DNA from: Polyangium spumosum
GTDB taxonomy: Bacteria > Myxococcota_A > Polyangia > Polyangiales > Polyangiaceae
Direction: 5' to 3'
DNA: 64,000 nucleotides
Assembly (NCBI RefSeq): GCF_009649845.1
Contig: NZ_WJIE01000001.1
Span: 186,001-250,000 of the forward strand
This document shows, one piece after another, positions 1 through 9,111 of the stretch; position 1 is the stretch's first letter; every line of letters starts with the position of its first letter. The notes below the pieces were generated by a model. The model worked only from the letters and a program-made list of their open reading frames with translations, did no database searches and was not told where the DNA came from. The translations under genes were made by a program, and so were the position numbers.

Positions 1-140
1 ACCGCGCCGGCGCCATGTTTGCCCGAGGCGACGTGGAGGAGCCGCGCGACGAAGAACCTCGTCCGCGGGGCGGCCCGTTTGCTCGGCGCGGCCGGTTCCT
101 TGCGCCGAGAGCGCGGGTGAGGGCACGATCCAGCGCCCCG

Positions 141-731
141 ATGTCGAAGCCCAGGATCGTACAAGCCGGTAGCCCCGTCCTCCGCGCCGCCGCCGCGCCC
201 GTCACGAGGGATCAGATCACGAGCCGGGAGACCCGCGCGCTCGTGAAAAAGATGGTCGAGGTGATGCGCCAGGCGCCCGGCGTGGGCCTCGCCGCCCCGC
301 AGATCGGCGTGAGCTTGCAGGTGATCGTGCTCGAGGACGACCCCTCCCGCATGGCGCGCCTCACGCAAGAGCAACGCGAAGAGCGCGGCCGCGCGCCGTT
401 CCCCCTGACCGTGATCTTCAACCCCGAGCTGCGCACGATCGGCGAGGAAAAAGCGACCTACTTCGAAGGGTGTTTGTCCGTCGCGGGGTACATGGCGCTC
501 GTCGAGCGAGACGTCTCCGTCGAGGTGACGGGGCTCGACGAGAGAGGGGAGCCGCTGCGCTGGGAGGCGAAGGGATGGCCCGCGCGGATCCTGCAGCACG
601 AGGTGGATCACCTGCGCGGCGTGCTCTACGTGGATCGGATGCTCTCGCGGACGCTCTCGTGCAACGACGAGATGGGCGCGCGCTGGCTCTCGGAGCCCGT
701 CGCGGAGGTGAAGAAGGTCTTCGGCGCCTGA
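141..731 (+). CDS. def: peptide deformylase
   Basis: This cytoplasmic metal enzyme removes the N-formyl group from nascent proteins. All three family motifs are visible: GVGLAAPQIG at residues 47-56, EGCLS at 109-113 with metal ligand Cys111, and HEVDH at 153-157 giving the other two ligands and the catalytic Glu. The 196-residue length is normal for the family. I chose the ATG at 141, whose product begins MSKPRIVQAG, because that is where the family's N-terminal strand begins. The open frame runs upstream to 15, but that extension is Arg/Pro-rich and looks untranslated. The gene is followed by a strong hairpin and then the convergent protease gene. Function is nearly certain; the start is likely. 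Confidence 0.95.
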   Translation: MSKPRIVQAGSPVLRAAAAPVTRDQITSRETRALVKKMVEVMRQAPGVGLAAPQIGVSLQVIVLEDDPSRMARLTQEQREERGRAPFPLTVIFNPELRTIGEEKATYFEGCLSVAGYMALVERDVSVEVTGLDERGEPLRWEAKGWPARILQHEVDHLRGVLYVDRMLSRTLSCNDEMGARWLSEPVAEVKKVFGA

Positions 732-734
732 AAA

Positions 735-781
735 GCGACACGCGCCGCGCCGGGTTCGACCGGACGAGCGGCGCGTGTCGC
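735..781. terminator. bidirectional hairpin terminator between def and the M4 protease
   Basis: A perfect 14-bp inverted repeat (arms 735-748 and 768-781) lies just after the def stop and just after the stop of the convergent protease gene. On the minus strand the hairpin is followed by TTTT, so it fits a rho-independent terminator best for the protease. It probably also blocks read-through from def. Confidence 0.75.
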
Positions 782-797
782 CTACGAGCTCCTCAGA

Positions 798-2633
798 TCA
801 CTGCTCTTCGGCCCGGAGCGTGACGCCGGACGAAGACTTGTAGCCGTAGATCTTGATGTAGTACGTGCCGCTCTGCGCCGGGTTGAACTCGCAGACCTCT
901 TCGTTGCCCGTGAGGTACGGCCGGCAGGAGTAGGCCGACGCGGTCGGCGCGCTGCCGTACCGCACGTAGAGATCCGCGTCGCCCGTGCCGCCCGTGATCA
1001 GGATCCGGACCTTCGAGGCCGCGGACGACTTGCTGACGGTCCACGTCGTGCTCCACTTCTTCGCGCCGAGCGAGATGCCGGTCACTTCGCCGAGCGAGGT
1101 CCACTCGGAGCCGCCACCGCCGCCGCCGCCGCCGCCGCTGCTGCCCACGCCGACGGCCGCCCACGCCTCGCTGATCGACGTCGCCGCGTCCGCGCCGTAG
1201 AGCTCGTTCGCCGCGTCGACGGTGCAGGTGCGGGCCGCCGCGAAGTTCGAGCTCGCGCCGAGGCAGTTCGTGTTCGCGTCGTAGAAGATCGCCGCGCCCA
1301 TCTGGATGCTGGTCATCGCGTTCGAGCTGAGCGCGGGGACCTGGTTCGACGTCTCGCCGCGCGGGTGCGTGCCGCCCATGACCGCGAGGTAGAACGCGAG
1401 GTTCGCGATGCCCGAGTTCCAGTGCACGCCGCCGTTGTCCTGCGAGCCCTGGTAACGCTCGGGGTAGTAGTCGTAGTCGCCCGCCAGCTTCGGGTCGTTC
1501 ATGTAGCGGAGCGCGTCGCCCGACGTGCCCGGCGTCCAGCACTCCTCGCCGATCTTCCACGTGTTCGCCGAGACCGAGCCGTCGCGTGCCGCCTCGATCG
1601 CCGCGCCGAAGATGTCGCTCATCGCCTCGTTCAGCGCGCCGGACTCGTAGCTGTAGGTCAGGTTCGACTCGTACGACGTGACCGCGTGCGTGAGCTCGTG
1701 GGCCACGACGTCGAGCACCGTGAGCGCCGACGAATTCACGCCGTCGCCGTCGCCGTACACCATCTGGCTGCCGTTCCAGAACGCGTTGACGTAGTTCTTG
1801 CTGTAGTGGACGGTCGACCTGATCGCCGTGCCCGAGCCCGTGTAGCTGTCGCGGCCGAAGTTGTTGAAGTAGTAGTCGTACGTGCGACCTGCGTTGTCGT
1901 GCGCCATGTTGACGATGGCGTCGGAGACCGCAGCCTGGCTCTCCGAACGCACGAGCGTGCCGGGCAGCGACGTGCCGGTGTTCGCCGTGTACGTCTGCCG
2001 GTTGCGGGCCGTCTGCAGGTTGTCGTACTGGTCGACGATCTCGCCCGTCTGCGCGTCGACGAAGACCACGGGCATCGTGGGCGTGCCGTCGTTCAGCGTC
2101 CCCTCGAGCTGCACGCGGTACGTGAGCGCCGCGCCGAGCATCGGGCGGGGCACGATCTGCAGATCCGTGCCGATCTCGCGCGAGACCACGCCGTCGACCG
2201 CGCCGAAGGCGACCGTGCGCGCGTCGACCGCGGCGAGGGTCGGCTTCGTCTCGACCTTGAGGTTCCGGTGCAGGTAGTCGCGCACGTTCTGGAGCCGGCC
2301 GCGCTTGTCGAGGCGCACGACCGCCTCGCCGCCGAAGACCGGGACGCCTTCGATCGACTGCGTGAAGCGGCTCACCGCGTCGCCCTGATCGTTGATACGC
2401 ACGCGCCGGACGGCCAGGTCCCCGGCCCCGCGCACGACCTCGGGCCGCTCGGCCGCGATCTTCTGGATCGCGAGGTCCGCGGCGACCTTCTCCGCTTGCG
2501 CGTCATGGCCGACGAAGACGCGGTCATTTTCATCCTGCGGAGCGGCCTGATTCTCGACGTCCTGGCCGTCCACGGCGCAGGCGGCGAGGAGGAGCGTCAG
2601 GGGAGCGAGCGTGACAAGGCGACGATTACGCAT
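798..2633 (-). CDS. secreted M4 (thermolysin-like) metalloprotease with C-terminal PPC domain
   Basis: This 611-residue preproprotein has a signal peptide ending in a lipobox-like LLAAC near residue 19. Next comes an FTP/PepSY propeptide (about 40-200), then the thermolysin catalytic domain. The zinc motif HELTH (His312, Glu313, His316) is followed by the third-ligand helix reading GALNEAMSDIFG. A run of nine glycines links the catalytic domain to a C-terminal pre-peptidase (PPC) beta domain of about 100 residues. It should be exported and process itself to a neutral protease, typical of predatory or saprophytic bacteria. A GAGGTG Shine-Dalgarno sequence precedes the ATG. The 240-bp upstream gap (2634-2873) is AT-richer than its surroundings and has a perfect TTGACA on the minus strand (plus-strand 2722-2727), a possible -35 box. 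No clear -10 is seen. Confidence 0.93.
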   Translation of the reverse strand: MRNRRLVTLAPLTLLLAACAVDGQDVENQAAPQDENDRVFVGHDAQAEKVAADLAIQKIAAERPEVVRGAGDLAVRRVRINDQGDAVSRFTQSIEGVPVFGGEAVVRLDKRGRLQNVRDYLHRNLKVETKPTLAAVDARTVAFGAVDGVVSREIGTDLQIVPRPMLGAALTYRVQLEGTLNDGTPTMPVVFVDAQTGEIVDQYDNLQTARNRQTYTANTGTSLPGTLVRSESQAAVSDAIVNMAHDNAGRTYDYYFNNFGRDSYTGSGTAIRSTVHYSKNYVNAFWNGSQMVYGDGDGVNSSALTVLDVVAHELTHAVTSYESNLTYSYESGALNEAMSDIFGAAIEAARDGSVSANTWKIGEECWTPGTSGDALRYMNDPKLAGDYDYYPERYQGSQDNGGVHWNSGIANLAFYLAVMGGTHPRGETSNQVPALSSNAMTSIQMGAAIFYDANTNCLGASSNFAAARTCTVDAANELYGADAATSISEAWAAVGVGSSGGGGGGGGGSEWTSLGEVTGISLGAKKWSTTWTVSKSSAASKVRILITGGTGDADLYVRYGSAPTASAYSCRPYLTGNEEVCEFNPAQSGTYYIKIYGYKSSSGVTLRAEEQ

Positions 2634-2873
2634 GGGCTGACACCTCGACGAAAAAAAGAAGGTCGGAGCGGACGGATCCGGAAGTCCGGAGAATGCGGAC
2701 CTTCGTTAATTTCTCGATTGGTGTCAACGCCGATCTGTGTCGCAGCCGAAAAATATCTGTAATGGGTGAATCCCACTACGATTTAAATGCAACGACGTTG
2801 CGTTGGCTGCCTTCGTCGGAACGGTGCACCTACACTGGAACGCGGAGGGTGCACGCTGGGCTGACCAGGTGCC

Positions 2874-3506
2874 CTACGGGACGACCACCGTGTCATTCGT
2901 CAGGAGCGGCAAATTCTCGCGCAGATCGCCGCCCTTCACCACGGCCGAGAAGGCGAACGGGATCCGCCGCTCCCCGTGCTGATCCTTGCGCACGATGACG
3001 ATCTCGTTCGACGCGGCGAACCGCGTGAATCCGCCGGCGAGCGCGATCGCCTGCAGCACCGTCACTTGCCCCGACGGCGTGAATTCGCCCGGCCGCGTCA
3101 CCTCGCCGAGCACGTAAATGCGATAGCTGTGGAGCTCCGCGACCTCGACCGAGACGACGAGCGGCTCCGTGTAGAACTGCTGTCCCTTCGTGGTGATCTC
3201 CTTGGCGATCTGCTCGACGGTTTTTCCGCCGCAGGCGACGTCCCCGACGAGCGGCAAGGTCACGAATCCGTCGGGACGCACGGTGACCCTGCGGCTGAGC
3301 TGATCGTTGTGCCAGACGCGCACCTCGAGCACGTCCCCGGCGCCGACGGTGTACGTCCGCATGACGCGCAGCTCCGTCGTGTAATCGTAGCTCGGCCGCG
3401 CTCCGCCGCAGCTCGCCGAGAACGAAAGCCCCAGGACGACCAGGCATCCGCGCGCGAGCCGTCCCGGAGCGCCCCGGGCGATTCTCTTCTTTTGGTGCAC
3501 ATCCAT
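2874..3506 (-). CDS. Wza-like polysaccharide export lipoprotein
   Basis: This 210-residue outer-membrane lipoprotein belongs to the polysaccharide export (Poly_export/SLBB) family. A basic N-terminus and hydrophobic stretch end in a lipobox with Cys33. The export domain follows from TYTVGAGDVLEVRVW, continues through GFVTLPLVGDV, and ends in one SLBB-type beta-grasp segment (YRIYVLGEVTRPGEF). The start at 3506 is chosen because GGAGGA stands a few bases before it, although the open frame extends to 4088. It is divergent from the polymerase-like gene 48 bp away and belongs to the exopolysaccharide cluster. It is shorter than E. coli Wza, as is common for the minimal exporters of this phylum. 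It probably forms the outer-membrane channel for the polymer made by the neighbouring genes. Confidence 0.85.
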   Translation of the reverse strand: MDVHQKKRIARGAPGRLARGCLVVLGLSFSASCGGARPSYDYTTELRVMRTYTVGAGDVLEVRVWHNDQLSRRVTVRPDGFVTLPLVGDVACGGKTVEQIAKEITTKGQQFYTEPLVVSVEVAELHSYRIYVLGEVTRPGEFTPSGQVTVLQAIALAGGFTRFAASNEIVIVRKDQHGERRIPFAFSAVVKGGDLRENLPLLTNDTVVVP

Positions 3507-3554
3507 GGCATTCCTCCGACGAGCAAGGTCACCCATGGCAAACGGTGATCCCGA

Positions 3555-5090
3555 ATGCCCGGACCTCCATCCCCTGCTACGAAAGAGGCCGCGCGCGCGG
3601 CGGAGAGCCCTCTCGAACGCGCGCCGTCGGGGGACATGACCTCGTTCATCGTGTGCGTGCTCTGCGCGCTCGTCGTCTTGAAGCCCCAGGAGTTCGTCCC
3701 GGCCCTCTCGGGGCTGCCGCTCCTTTACCTCGTGTTCGGCCTCTTCACCGTGGCATTCGTCGCGGACGTCCTGCGCGGCCGCGCCCGGGTCGATCTCCCG
3801 CCGCACCTGAGCTTCGTCCTCGCTTTTTTCCTGTGGGGGGCGCTCGTCACGCTCGTGCGCAGGCCCGCGCGCCTGCAGACGGAGGGGCTCGACCTCGCCA
3901 TCGTGTTCTGCATCTTCGGCGTGATCTCGCTCGGCCTGGGCAACACGAAGGCGCTCCGGAGGTTCTGCTGGACGCTGCTCCTCTGCATGATCTTCGCGAC
4001 GACGGTGGCGATCGTCCAATCGCGCGGCCCCTGGGGCTGCATGATCGCCGACAAGAACGACTGGGAGGGCAAAGGGGAATTGCAGCATGACGGCCGGGGC
4101 TGCGAGACCGTCCTCGATTGCCGGAGGGACGGGCTCCCGGACGTCAATTACCGTTGTGAGCGCGTCGGGCCGTTCGGCACGGCCACGATCGGGGGTCGCG
4201 TGCGGTATCGCGGCACGCTCGCCGATCCGAACGAGCTCTCGCTCGCCGCCGTGATGGCCTTGCCGTTCGCGCTCGCGTTCGCCGAACGAAGGCGCGCGCA
4301 GCGTGATCCGAAGCAGCAGCCGACCGCCGCGTCTTTACGGCTCCCGCTCCTGCTCACCGATACCTTGCTCTCCAAAATTGAATCGATGTTCCGCGTCGTC
4401 CCGGCGCTCCTCGTCGCCTTTGCGTTCGCGGTGATGATCATCCTCTCGCAGTCGCGTATGGGCGTCCTCGTCTTCCTCGTCGTGATGGGGCTCGCGTTCA
4501 TCCGGCGCGCGGGCGTGTTCGGCGTCGTCATCGGCTGCCTCGCGTTTCCGCCCCTGCTCTTGCTCGGCGGGCGGAGCGGGGCGGAGGCCGAGGCGTCCGC
4601 GGACGAGCGGCTCGATCTCGTGGCCGAGGCGCTCATGATGATCAAGCGATCCAAGGGGATCGGCTTCGGGGTCGGCCAGTTCGCCGACGAATCCACCCTC
4701 GGGCTCACGGCGCACAACAGCTACCTCCTCGCCGCGGCGGAGACGGGGATCATCGGGGCTTGCCTCTTCTCGCTCGTGCTCTACGGCGCCCTCAAGATCC
4801 CGCTGAAGCTCTGGTTCGGGTCGTACGACGTGGACGCCGAGCTCCGTCGCCTCGCGCCTGCGCTCGCCATCTCGCTCGTGGGGGCGTACGTCGGCATCTT
4901 TTTCCTGTCGTGGTCGTACAAGGAGTTCCTTTACATGCAGCTCGGCGCCTCCGCGGCGCTTTACCAGGCCGCGCGCGCAGAGGACGCGCGCTTCTCGGTG
5001 CGCATCGACCTGCGCGAGGCCCTGACCGTCTGCGGGCTCTGTCTCTTGCTCTTCCCGATCGTGTGGATCGTGCTGCACGTGGTTGGCTGA
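3555..5090 (+). CDS. O-antigen ligase / Wzy-type polymerase-like membrane protein
   Basis: A 511-residue integral membrane protein with about ten to twelve hydrophobic segments. It has a large hydrophilic loop at about 150-215 carrying several cysteines. RYRGTLADPNELSLAAVMALP follows, the typical O-antigen ligase/Wzy (PF04932) region, and a later segment resembles the family's glycine- and histidine-containing loop (GFGVGQFADESTLGLTAHNSYL). Enzymes of this family join polysaccharide repeat units at the periplasmic face. Its place between the exporter and the Wzc-like gene supports a polymerase of an exopolysaccharide. ATG 3636 (MTSFIV) would trim 27 hydrophilic residues and is a possible alternative start; neither start has a convincing ribosome site. 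Substrate specificity cannot be read. Confidence 0.8.
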   Translation: MPGPPSPATKEAARAAESPLERAPSGDMTSFIVCVLCALVVLKPQEFVPALSGLPLLYLVFGLFTVAFVADVLRGRARVDLPPHLSFVLAFFLWGALVTLVRRPARLQTEGLDLAIVFCIFGVISLGLGNTKALRRFCWTLLLCMIFATTVAIVQSRGPWGCMIADKNDWEGKGELQHDGRGCETVLDCRRDGLPDVNYRCERVGPFGTATIGGRVRYRGTLADPNELSLAAVMALPFALAFAERRRAQRDPKQQPTAASLRLPLLLTDTLLSKIESMFRVVPALLVAFAFAVMIILSQSRMGVLVFLVVMGLAFIRRAGVFGVVIGCLAFPPLLLLGGRSGAEAEASADERLDLVAEALMMIKRSKGIGFGVGQFADESTLGLTAHNSYLLAAAETGIIGACLFSLVLYGALKIPLKLWFGSYDVDAELRRLAPALAISLVGAYVGIFFLSWSYKEFLYMQLGASAALYQAARAEDARFSVRIDLREALTVCGLCLLLFPIVWIVLHVVG

Positions 5091-5181
5091 ATCGTATGTT
5101 GACGACAAACCATTGCGCCGATGGGGGACCGAGCATGGTCATTGCCGGACGGCTCCTCGCGCCCGAGCGCGGAGGGAGCAG

Positions 5182-7893
5182 ATGGTCCGCCTGAGCACCG
5201 AGAGCACACCGCGCGAGCGACTCGCGCGGATCGTCGTCCTCATGAAACGAACGCGCAGGTATGCGCGGAGCACGGTCGCCATCGCCGCGACGCTCGTCCT
5301 CGCTTCGCTCTTGCTCGCGCTTTCCACGAAACGCATCTACCGGAGCGAGACGACGGTCGTCTACCGCGAGGTCGTGCGCGCCGGCCGCGAGGGCGAGAGC
5401 CCGGCGCAACGCGCGGCGCGGCTCGGGCCACGATTGAAGGAGATCGTGCTCGCGCGGAACAACCTCTCCTCGATCATCGAGGAGTTCAACCTGTATCCGG
5501 AGCTCGCGGAGAAATCGATCCTCGAGGCCATCGCGGAGATGCAGAAAAACGTCTCCTTCCGCGCCCGCACCCAGGACACGTTCGCGCTCTCGTTCTCGCA
5601 CCACGATCCGGCCACGGCGCAGGCCGTCACGAAGCGGCTCGCCGAGGTGATGATCGAGGACTACACCAAGGACAACCTCACGACGGCCGCGCTGAACCAC
5701 GACGTCTTGCGGCGCGAGCTCGACGAGGCCAATCGCGCGGTCGAGGACGCGAGCCGGGCCCTCGCGCGGTTCCTCGCCAAACACCCGCAGTTCACCTGGG
5801 GCATCAACGACTCGCCGTACGCCCCGACGGCGCCGCAGCCGAGCGCGGCGGCCGCGGCCCCGCGCCCGAACCCGGCGAATCGCGCGCCGCAGGCGAGCCG
5901 GGAAAAACCCCCCGCGGATCCGGTGCTCGGCCGGCTCTTGCGCCGGCTCGGGCAGATCGACGCGGAGCTCGCCGGCCATTCCGCCAGGCCGGGCGCGCCG
6001 CCGGTGCCGCCGGTCAACCTGACGGACGCCCAGAAGCAAAGGGACGCGGCGGCGGCGGCGCTGCAAGCGGCGGAGGCGGATCTCGCGACCAAGCTGCAAA
6101 GGGTCACGGCCGTGCACCCGGACGCGATCTCCGCGCAATCGAAGGTGGCGCGGGCCCGGAGCGCGCTCGCCGCGGCCGACAAGACGCTGGAGGTCTTGCG
6201 CACGGGCGCCGTCGGGCCGCCGCCCGTCGATGCCGAAAGGATCGACCCGGGCCGCCGGGCCGCCCTCGAAGAGGAGCGCCGGCAAATCACGGCGCAAATC
6301 TCGGCGCGCAGGGCGACCGCGTCGCGAAGCCGGGCGGGCTCCGTCACGACCCCGGCCCCCGCGCCGGCGGCGGACGCAGCGACGAATACGCCGACGGATC
6401 CCGAAATCGTGGAGCTCGAGACCGAGTGGCACAAACTGCGGCTCGACCTGGAGCGCGCGCGCGACCATTTCCGCAAGGTCCAGGACAAGGAGCGCGGCGC
6501 GAACATGACGGCGACGGCCGCCGAGCAGGAGGCCCAGGAGGCGCTCGTCGTGGCGGATCCGGCCTATCTGCCGGTGAGGCCGGATCGCGGTCGTGGACGC
6601 GTGTTCTTCGCCGGATCGTTCGTCGCGTTGTTCCTCGCGCTCGGCTATGCAGGCTCGCGTGTCCTGCTCTGCGAGACGATCCTCGACGAGGGCGACGTCG
6701 AGGCGCTCGGCGGGCCGCAGCTTCTCGTCTCCGTGCCGCACATCCCGGAGCCGAAGACGAGCGCTGCGCTCGTCACGCGAGATTCGCAGGGTCCTCGTTC
6801 CCAGCCGCCGCCCGAAAAGGGCGACGAGGGCGGGCCGAAGAGCCGGCCGCCCGAGAGCGGCTCGATCGAGATTCGATTCGAGGAGGCCCCGGCGGACCTC
6901 ACGGACGAACCCCGCGTCATTCCGCTCGGCGCGCCGCCGCCGCCCGCCGCGGAGCTGGAGGACGATCCGCTCCCGCCGAAGCGGATCCGCATGCAAACGC
7001 TGCCGTACGGCGCGACGCTCGCGGATTACCTCGCGAAGGCGCAAAACGAAGCGCCGCCGCCGCCCGAGGAGCCCGAGGCCGAGGAGCTCGAGGTCGCGCC
7101 GGCGGGCGACGCGGACGAGCCGCCGCCGAGCGAGCCCGCCGCGCTCTCCCTGCGGAACCCGAATGCGGGCGCGGTCATGATCGCGCCCGAGGTCGAGGTC
7201 GTCGGGACGCCCTTCGACCCCGAGAACGAAGGCGCGCTCTCGCTCGTGCGCGGCGCGCCCCCCGCGGTGCTCGGCGCGTTGCGCGTCTTGCGACATCGGC
7301 TCGAGCAGAAGCGGGGCGAGGGGCCGCTCGTGGTGAGCGTGCTCAGCCCGGGGATCGGCGAGGGCAAGAGCGCGGTCGCGGCGCGGCTCGCGATGACCCT
7401 GGCCGAGGCGGAGCGGGCGCGGGTCGTGCTGGTCGAGGGCAACCTCGGGCGGCCGCGGCTCGCCTCGATGCTCGGCGTGCGCGTGCCCGAGGAGATGGGC
7501 TTCTCGGCGCAGCTCCGCCGCCACATGAGCGGCCGCTGGGAGCCGTGGAGCGTGCTCCGGATCGGCGCCTCGCTCTACGTGCTCGCCGAGCCGGAGGCGG
7601 AGGCGGCGTTCCCGACGGCGCTGCATTCGACGTGGTTCGAGGGGGCCGTGCGCGCGCTGCGCGAGAGCTACGATTACGTGGTCATCGACGGCTGCGCGGT
7701 GCTCGGCTCGGGGGACGCGAACGTGCTCGAGGACGTGAGCGACGTCTGCGTGCTGCTCGCCCGCGTGGGCATGACGAAGGGCAGCGAGCTCTCGCGCGCC
7801 GCAAAACAGCTCGGCGATCGGCGCATGTTCGGGGTCGTGCTGAACGACGTGCGCGAGGACGGCAAGGAGCCGCCCGGGAGGATCGGCGCATGA
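5182..7893 (+). CDS. Wzz/Wzc-like chain-length protein with BY-kinase-type ATPase domain
   Basis: This 903-residue protein has a membrane segment at about 35-55 and a long periplasmic Wzz-type coiled region. A second membrane segment near 475-495 leads into a disordered Pro/Glu-rich linker of about 200 residues. The C-terminal P-loop domain resembles bacterial tyrosine kinases: Walker A SPGIGEGKSA, a Walker A' strand VVLVEGNLGRPR, and Walker B YDYVVIDG. Family members control exopolysaccharide chain length. Two departures stand out. Walker A' lacks the usual Asp pair, and no C-terminal tyrosine cluster is present, since the protein ends DGKEPPGRIGA. Kinase activity may therefore be weak or depend on a partner. 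GGAGGGAG precedes the chosen ATG. The stop overlaps the next start (ATGA), so the two are translationally coupled. Confidence 0.82.
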   Translation: MVRLSTESTPRERLARIVVLMKRTRRYARSTVAIAATLVLASLLLALSTKRIYRSETTVVYREVVRAGREGESPAQRAARLGPRLKEIVLARNNLSSIIEEFNLYPELAEKSILEAIAEMQKNVSFRARTQDTFALSFSHHDPATAQAVTKRLAEVMIEDYTKDNLTTAALNHDVLRRELDEANRAVEDASRALARFLAKHPQFTWGINDSPYAPTAPQPSAAAAAPRPNPANRAPQASREKPPADPVLGRLLRRLGQIDAELAGHSARPGAPPVPPVNLTDAQKQRDAAAAALQAAEADLATKLQRVTAVHPDAISAQSKVARARSALAAADKTLEVLRTGAVGPPPVDAERIDPGRRAALEEERRQITAQISARRATASRSRAGSVTTPAPAPAADAATNTPTDPEIVELETEWHKLRLDLERARDHFRKVQDKERGANMTATAAEQEAQEALVVADPAYLPVRPDRGRGRVFFAGSFVALFLALGYAGSRVLLCETILDEGDVEALGGPQLLVSVPHIPEPKTSAALVTRDSQGPRSQPPPEKGDEGGPKSRPPESGSIEIRFEEAPADLTDEPRVIPLGAPPPPAAELEDDPLPPKRIRMQTLPYGATLADYLAKAQNEAPPPPEEPEAEELEVAPAGDADEPPPSEPAALSLRNPNAGAVMIAPEVEVVGTPFDPENEGALSLVRGAPPAVLGALRVLRHRLEQKRGEGPLVVSVLSPGIGEGKSAVAARLAMTLAEAERARVVLVEGNLGRPRLASMLGVRVPEEMGFSAQLRRHMSGRWEPWSVLRIGASLYVLAEPEAEAAFPTALHSTWFEGAVRALRESYDYVVIDGCAVLGSGDANVLEDVSDVCVLLARVGMTKGSELSRAAKQLGDRRMFGVVLNDVREDGKEPPGRIGA

Positions 7894-9056
7894 AGGGGAT
7901 CTCCACGCAAAAGGGCGGGATCGCGCCCTGGGCCGAGAAGATCGCGCCGTGGATGGGGAGCTGGGCCGAGGCGCGGCTCGTGCGCGGCGTCGAGCGGCTC
8001 GTCTTCGGCGAGGTGACGCGGCCGAAGCACGTGCTCGTGGCGATCTGCGACCATTTCGAGCCGCTCTGGAGCGGCGACCCGAAGGCCCCGGGCGCGGCGC
8101 CGCTCTCGCGCGGGCTCACCCGGGTGCAGGCGTGGCGGCGTGGTTATCCCGCGCTCGCCGCGTCGCTCCGCGATTCGAACGGCAGGCCCCCGCGGCACAC
8201 GTTTTTTTATCCGGGGGACCAGTACGATCCCGCGCTCGTCGAGCCGATCGCCGAGCTCGTCGCGATGGGCCTCGGCGAGGTGGAGGTGCACCTGCACCAC
8301 GATCGCGACACGCGGAGCACGCTGCGCGAGAAGTTCGAGGCGACGCTCGCCTCGCTCGGCCGTCACGGCCTCGTGCCGCGGGTGCGGGGCGCGGATCGAT
8401 GGGCGTTCATCCACGGCAACTGGTGCCTGGCGAACGCGCGCGCCGACGGCGCCCATTGCGGCGTCGACGACGAGCTCGACCTCTTGCACGAGCTCGGCTG
8501 TTACGCCGATTTCACGTTCCCGTCGGCGCCGGACCGGACGCAGCCGCGCATCGTGAACAGCATTTATTATCCATCCGGCGACGTGAAGCGCCGCAAGGCG
8601 CACGAGCGGGGGCGGCCGGCGAGCGTGGGCGACGGGCGCATGGAGCGGGTGCTCTGCATGCAGGGGCCGCTCGCGCTGTCGCTCCGGAAGGGCCCGGGGC
8701 TGCCGCTGCGGATCGACGCGGGCGCGTTGACGGCGAAGGATCCGGCCAGCTTGCGGCGCCTGCGGAGCTGGATCGATCAGGGCGTCTCGGTGCGGGGCAA
8801 GCCCGAGTGGGTGTTCGTGAAGTTATCGACGCACGGCGCGCCCGAGCGCGAGGCGGAGAGCCTGCTCGGCGCCCCGCAGCGAAGGTTCCACGAGGCGCTC
8901 GTGTACCTCGGGAGGCAGGAGGGCTTCCGGGTGCATTACGTGACGGCGCGGGAGATGTACAACATCGCCCGCGCGGCGATGGATGGCCGGCTCGGGGATC
9001 CGTTCGAGCACCGCGATTACGAGGTCCCCCCGGCGGCGCGGGCCTGTCAGGCCTGA
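7890..9056 (+). CDS. polysaccharide deacetylase-like protein of the exopolysaccharide cluster
   Basis: This 388-residue soluble protein overlaps the upstream gene by four bases, with GGGAGG ahead of the ATG. It looks like a divergent NodB-type (beta/alpha)-barrel deacetylase. CDHFEP near residue 50 could be the metal-binding Asp/His start, and HTFFYPGDQYDP and EVHLHHDRDT supply His/Asp clusters. A later FTFPSAPDRTQP segment resembles the arginine loop of the fold. If so, it would deacetylate the sugar polymer or a lipid-linked intermediate. No signal peptide is visible, so it probably acts in the cytoplasm or at the membrane. The operon position is certain; the enzymatic role is inferred, since the classical motifs are only loosely matched. 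Confidence 0.6.
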   Translation: MKGISTQKGGIAPWAEKIAPWMGSWAEARLVRGVERLVFGEVTRPKHVLVAICDHFEPLWSGDPKAPGAAPLSRGLTRVQAWRRGYPALAASLRDSNGRPPRHTFFYPGDQYDPALVEPIAELVAMGLGEVEVHLHHDRDTRSTLREKFEATLASLGRHGLVPRVRGADRWAFIHGNWCLANARADGAHCGVDDELDLLHELGCYADFTFPSAPDRTQPRIVNSIYYPSGDVKRRKAHERGRPASVGDGRMERVLCMQGPLALSLRKGPGLPLRIDAGALTAKDPASLRRLRSWIDQGVSVRGKPEWVFVKLSTHGAPEREAESLLGAPQRRFHEALVYLGRQEGFRVHYVTAREMYNIARAAMDGRLGDPFEHRDYEVPPAARACQA

Positions 9057-9059
9057 TCA

Positions 9060-9090
9060 CCCTCCCTCTCCGCGCGGCGGCGAGGGAGGG
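9060..9090. terminator. hairpin between convergent genes
   Basis: A 9-bp inverted repeat (CCCTCCCTC at 9060-9068, GAGGGAGGG at 9082-9090) with a 13-base loop sits between the stops of the deacetylase-like gene and the convergent response regulator. It has no U tract, so it is at best an inefficient intrinsic terminator. Confidence 0.4.
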
Positions 9091-9111
9091 GGCCTTCTCC
9101 TTCACGCGTGT

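Noticed and set aside
4792-7626. A 944-residue minus-strand open frame
   Set aside because: Arg-rich shadow of the Wzz/BY-kinase gene with no recognisable domain.
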